The notes under the pieces: generated by a model
What the model saw: only the letters and a program-made list of their open reading frames with translations
The model's database searches: none
Told to the model about the DNA's origin: nothing
Program-made: the position numbers and the translations under genes
Part shown: positions 61,660 to 64,000 of the stretch, piece after piece
How the letters are laid out: the number at the start of each line of letters is the position of its first letter
How positions within the stretch are numbered: the stretch's first letter is position 1
Assembly (NCBI GenBank): GCA_964527595.1
Contig: CAZGPI010000004.1
Span: forward strand, 1-64,000
DNA: 64,000 nucleotides
Reading direction: 5' to 3'
DNA from: GWF2-38-10 sp964527595
GTDB taxonomy: Bacteria; Babelota; Babeliae; Babelales; RVW-14

Positions 61660-62421
61660 TTATATTTGACCGATGATATTTACCGGCTTAATCGGCCCCG
61701 CCTCAAGACCTCGAATAAATTGGTATACGTAAGGATTGTCACATTCCCATATGGTTTTGGCTAATCCTTTATAGATAATCTTTCCCTCATGAAGCATGGC
61801 AACATGAGTTGCAAATTTAAAAATTTCAACATCATGGGATATCACAATTGTGGTAGTTTTTTGATCATCATGTGTTTTTTTAATTAATTCATGAATAATT
61901 CGAACGGTAATCGGATCAAGACCGGTCGTTGGTTCATCATAAAGCAAAATTTTTGGGCTTAACATAAGCGTACGAGCAAGCCCAACGCGTTTCTTCATAC
62001 CACCCGACAATTCATCTGGATATTTATCAAGGGCGTCGGCACCCAAACCTACGCTGCGTAGCTTCTCGGTAACAAGTGGGCGAACCGTTTCTGCAGCGAC
62101 CCCATCTTCAAGCATAGTTATGCCAATATTTTCAAAAACAGTAAGCGAATCAAGAAGCGCTGCAAATTGAAAAACATAACCACATTTTTGAAAAACAGAT
62201 TTTTTTTCTTCAGCGGTAAGTTTTGTAATGTCTTGATTATCAATAGTAATGGTTCCAACGTCTGGCTTAATAAGACCAATAATTTGTTTAAGCAAAACAG
62301 ACTTACCCTCGCCAGATCTTCCTATGATGGCCAATAGTTCACCATCTTCAACGACAAGGCTAAGGTCTTTGGTTACGGCATGCTCGCCGAATGCTTTTTT
62401 TAAATTTTTTAATTGTATCAT
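61660..62421 (-). CDS. mlaF: Mla-type ABC transporter ATP-binding protein
   Basis: The 253-residue ATPase has Walker A IIGRSGEGKSVLLK, Q-loop GYVFQFAALLDSLTVFENI, signature LSGGMKKRVGLARTL, Walker B ILLYDEPTTGLDP and the switch His in VISHDVE. The GLDPITV and LLDSLTV phrases are typical of MlaF, which drives phospholipid movement between the membranes. Its ATG overlaps the stop of the permease gene (ATGA). No MlaD-type substrate-binding gene follows in the window. Confidence 0.92.
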   Translation of the reverse strand: MIQLKNLKKAFGEHAVTKDLSLVVEDGELLAIIGRSGEGKSVLLKQIIGLIKPDVGTITIDNQDITKLTAEEKKSVFQKCGYVFQFAALLDSLTVFENIGITMLEDGVAAETVRPLVTEKLRSVGLGADALDKYPDELSGGMKKRVGLARTLMLSPKILLYDEPTTGLDPITVRIIHELIKKTHDDQKTTTIVISHDVEIFKFATHVAMLHEGKIIYKGLAKTIWECDNPYVYQFIRGLEAGPIKPVNIIGQI

Positions 62422-63197
62422 CGGGTAAACAGTAATGAGGTTAAAATATAATCGGCAACAACTACGGTTAATATCGAATATACAACACTTTGCGTAATAG
62501 CCAGACCAACCCCTTTTGCACCACCCCGCGTAATAAAACCTTTATAGGTGCTTATCACGGTAATAAGAAAACCAAAAACAACGGCCTTAATTAATCCACT
62601 CGTTATATCTGAAAGTTCAACGTTTTCGATAATCGCTTGCATGTAAACTTCAGGATTGATACCAAGAACGTGAACCGCCGTGTAATAACCAGCCATAACA
62701 CCAAAGAGAGTACAAAAGATTGAAAGGAACGGAAGAATAAGGATTCCAGCAACAATGCGCGGAACAATAAGGTATTGATGTACATTAATGCATAGCGTTT
62801 GAAGTGCATCAACTTGTTCGGTAATCCGCATGGTTCCAATTTCAGCAGTGATTGCAGACCCGGCGCGACCTATTACCATAATCGCAGCAAAAACGGGACC
62901 AAACTCTCGGGCCATGGCAAGAAAAACAATTGGACCTATAAATTGCGTTGCCCCAAATCGCTCGAGACCTATGTAACTTTGCAAGGAAAGCGCAGCGCCA
63001 ACGGTTATTCCAACCAAAAAGACAACGCCAACACTGCTAACACCAATATAATTCATATGGTAAAAAAGCTTATTCACCCGAAGCTTTGTCGTAAAGAATG
63101 CAATTATCGCCTCATGGAGAAAAAGCCCAAGATTGCCAATGCTATTGCAACTCTTAATGGTTACTTTACCGATTGATTCAATTACCTGTGCCAGCAC
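62418..63197 (-). CDS. mlaE: Mla-type ABC transporter permease
   Basis: The 259-residue protein begins with a GTG codon and has five to six membrane helices with MlaE signatures: FYHMNYIGVSSVGVVFLVG, FGATQFIGPIVFLAMAREFG, IMVIGRAGSAITAEIGTM, EQVDALQTL and GFLITVISTYKGF. With the overlapping MlaF it forms the inner-membrane core of a lipid transporter that maintains outer membrane asymmetry. It lies 48 nt downstream of secG on the same strand. Confidence 0.92.
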   Translation of the reverse strand: MLAQVIESIGKVTIKSCNSIGNLGLFLHEAIIAFFTTKLRVNKLFYHMNYIGVSSVGVVFLVGITVGAALSLQSYIGLERFGATQFIGPIVFLAMAREFGPVFAAIMVIGRAGSAITAEIGTMRITEQVDALQTLCINVHQYLIVPRIVAGILILPFLSIFCTLFGVMAGYYTAVHVLGINPEVYMQAIIENVELSDITSGLIKAVVFGFLITVISTYKGFITRGGAKGVGLAITQSVVYSILTVVVADYILTSLLFTR

Positions 63198-63245
63198 GGT
63201 CGTGCCTTTTTTTTAGTTCTCACATAGCGTGAAAACGGTTATTTT

Positions 63246-63614
63246 TTATTGGGCTTCTTGCTCTGCTGGAGCTTCTGATTCTTCTGCTGGAATTTCTTTT
63301 GCTACTGGAAGTGATGCTGGAAGCTTTGTTGCCATTTGAGAAATTGGTGATTGCTTTTCAATCTTAAATCCCTGAAGCGATGATGTTTTCGTTTCGCGTG
63401 ACTTAAGAATTGCTAAGCCAAGTGCTCCAAAAATAAAAATTGCACACAATGCCCATGTTGTTTTTTGAAAAAAGCCTTGACCGCCAGATCCACCGAAAAG
63501 CATTTGATTGCCCATACCACCAAGGCCCATGTCACCCTTACCTGGTTGAATAAGAATAAATAGCGCTAAAAACAATGAAAATATTACAAAAAGAATCATT
63601 AGAAAAGTTATCAT
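63246..63614 (-). CDS. secG: Protein-export membrane protein SecG
   Basis: The 122-residue protein has two membrane helices (FLMILFVIFSLFLALFILIQ and ALCAIFIFGALGLAIL). The SecG loop PGKGDMGLGGMGNQMLFGGS lies between them. The C-terminal tail is extended and rich in Ser, Pro, Ala and Glu. SecG assists SecYE in protein export. The tpiA-secG order is common in bacteria. AGAGGA precedes the ATG. Confidence 0.93.
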   Translation of the reverse strand: MITFLMILFVIFSLFLALFILIQPGKGDMGLGGMGNQMLFGGSGGQGFFQKTTWALCAIFIFGALGLAILKSRETKTSSLQGFKIEKQSPISQMATKLPASLPVAKEIPAEESEAPAEQEAQ

Positions 63615-63663
63615 TTTTTCCTCTCACATAACGGGCAATTTTTAAAAAACATTTTATCTACCA

Positions 63664-64000
63664 TTACTCTACAATAATACATTTTACGATTTTTTCAAAT
63701 TCTTGGAAGTCTAAACTTGCCTTTCCAATCAAAAAACCCTGAATCAGTGGAAATTTTTTAAAATAACCAACCGTTTCGGTGTTAACGCTTCCACCGTAAA
63801 GAAGCACCCAGTTGGTTGATGGGGCATGTTTTAGGATTTGTTGCGAAAGCCAGGCATATATATTTTCAATATGCACACTATTGGGGACTCTTCCTGTGCC
63901 GATTGACCAAGTTGGTTCATAAGCAAGGTAAACAGGAAGCCCATTAAGTTTGTGCTGGTTTGCTTCTAAAACCTCAATAATTAACTTGAGTTGACGCTCG
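63664..64000 (-). CDS. tpiA: Triosephosphate isomerase, C-terminal part (5' partial)
   Basis: The frame is open to the right edge, so the gene continues beyond the window and the ATG at 63876 is internal. The visible 112 residues include the catalytic glutamate region VYLAYEPTWSIGTG and the phosphate-binding VLLYGGSVN, then GFLIGKASLDFQEF. TpiA interconverts the triose phosphates and complements the class I aldolase and enolase in the window. secG lies 49 nt downstream. Confidence 0.93.
   Translation of the reverse strand, partial: ERQLKLIIEVLEANQHKLNGLPVYLAYEPTWSIGTGRVPNSVHIENIYAWLSQQILKHAPSTNWVLLYGGSVNTETVGYFKKFPLIQGFLIGKASLDFQEFEKIVKCIIVE

Noticed and set aside
1..64000. CRISPR array, integrase, insertion sequence or defence island
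   Set aside because: I saw no regularly spaced direct repeats with spacers, no transposase or integrase genes and no recognisable defence genes. The DUF4143 ATPase alone is not enough.

Overview
The window reads as a stretch of a compact, moderately AT-rich chromosome from a Gram-negative-type (diderm) bacterium with a reduced, probably host-associated lifestyle. TamB, Mla and KdsD homologues, secretins and a beta-barrel protein imply an outer membrane and LPS-type sugars. Many small secreted proteins of unknown function, three secreted clostripain-family (C11) peptidases, a Sel1-repeat protein, degraded genes and very short intergenic gaps suggest an intracellular or symbiotic lineage. My best guess is the Dependentiae (TM6)/Babeliae. 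This is inference from gene content; no 16S or other decisive marker lies in the window.

Layout. 1-3.5 kb: end of a beta-helix-like surface protein, a transaldolase-family enzyme and small secreted proteins. 3.5-19 kb: leuS, two C11 peptidases, a Nudix protein, a mammalian-type transketolase, tRNA-Asp, uvrB, two DUF3307-type membrane proteins, tRNA-Val, tRNA-Asn, a glyoxalase-fold protein, a decayed TolC-like fragment and an AAA/DUF4143 ATPase. 19-30 kb: an atypical aldehyde dehydrogenase, sufS-sufU, pepA, a ferritin-like protein, a type IV pilin, and pilD-kdsD-rbfA-rpsU, then a beta-barrel protein. 30-45 kb: a secreted PLD-type nuclease, a coiled-coil protein, tamB, a GspH-type pseudopilin, ruvA, dcd-thyX, an NlpC/P60 hydrolase, a family 4 uracil-DNA glycosylase, a third C11 peptidase, a truncated ComEC, yajC and eno. 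45-64 kb: a cysteine-synthase-like gene with dapF, class I aldolase, a LOG protein, the secretion operon gspC-gspD-gspL-gspM-gspD, moxR, a Sel1 protein, a degenerate NtrC-type regulator, mlaEF, secG and the end of tpiA.

Themes. A type II secretion/type IV pilus-like machine is spread over three loci (pilin and prepilin peptidase; pseudopilin; GspC/D/L/M with two secretin paralogues) and is a plausible export route for the many signal-peptide proteins. Dcd plus ThyX supplies dTMP. Transaldolase-family enzyme, transketolase, class I aldolase, enolase and TpiA cover parts of central sugar metabolism.

The most unusual signal is a family of short GC-rich hairpin repeats. A 27-nt sequence occurs identically at three intergenic sites, and related hairpins with a conserved GGGAACG loop and stems that change on both sides lie at two more places. 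One is inserted in frame inside the transketolase gene. Two sites hold inverted pairs, like the REP/BIME elements of other bacteria.
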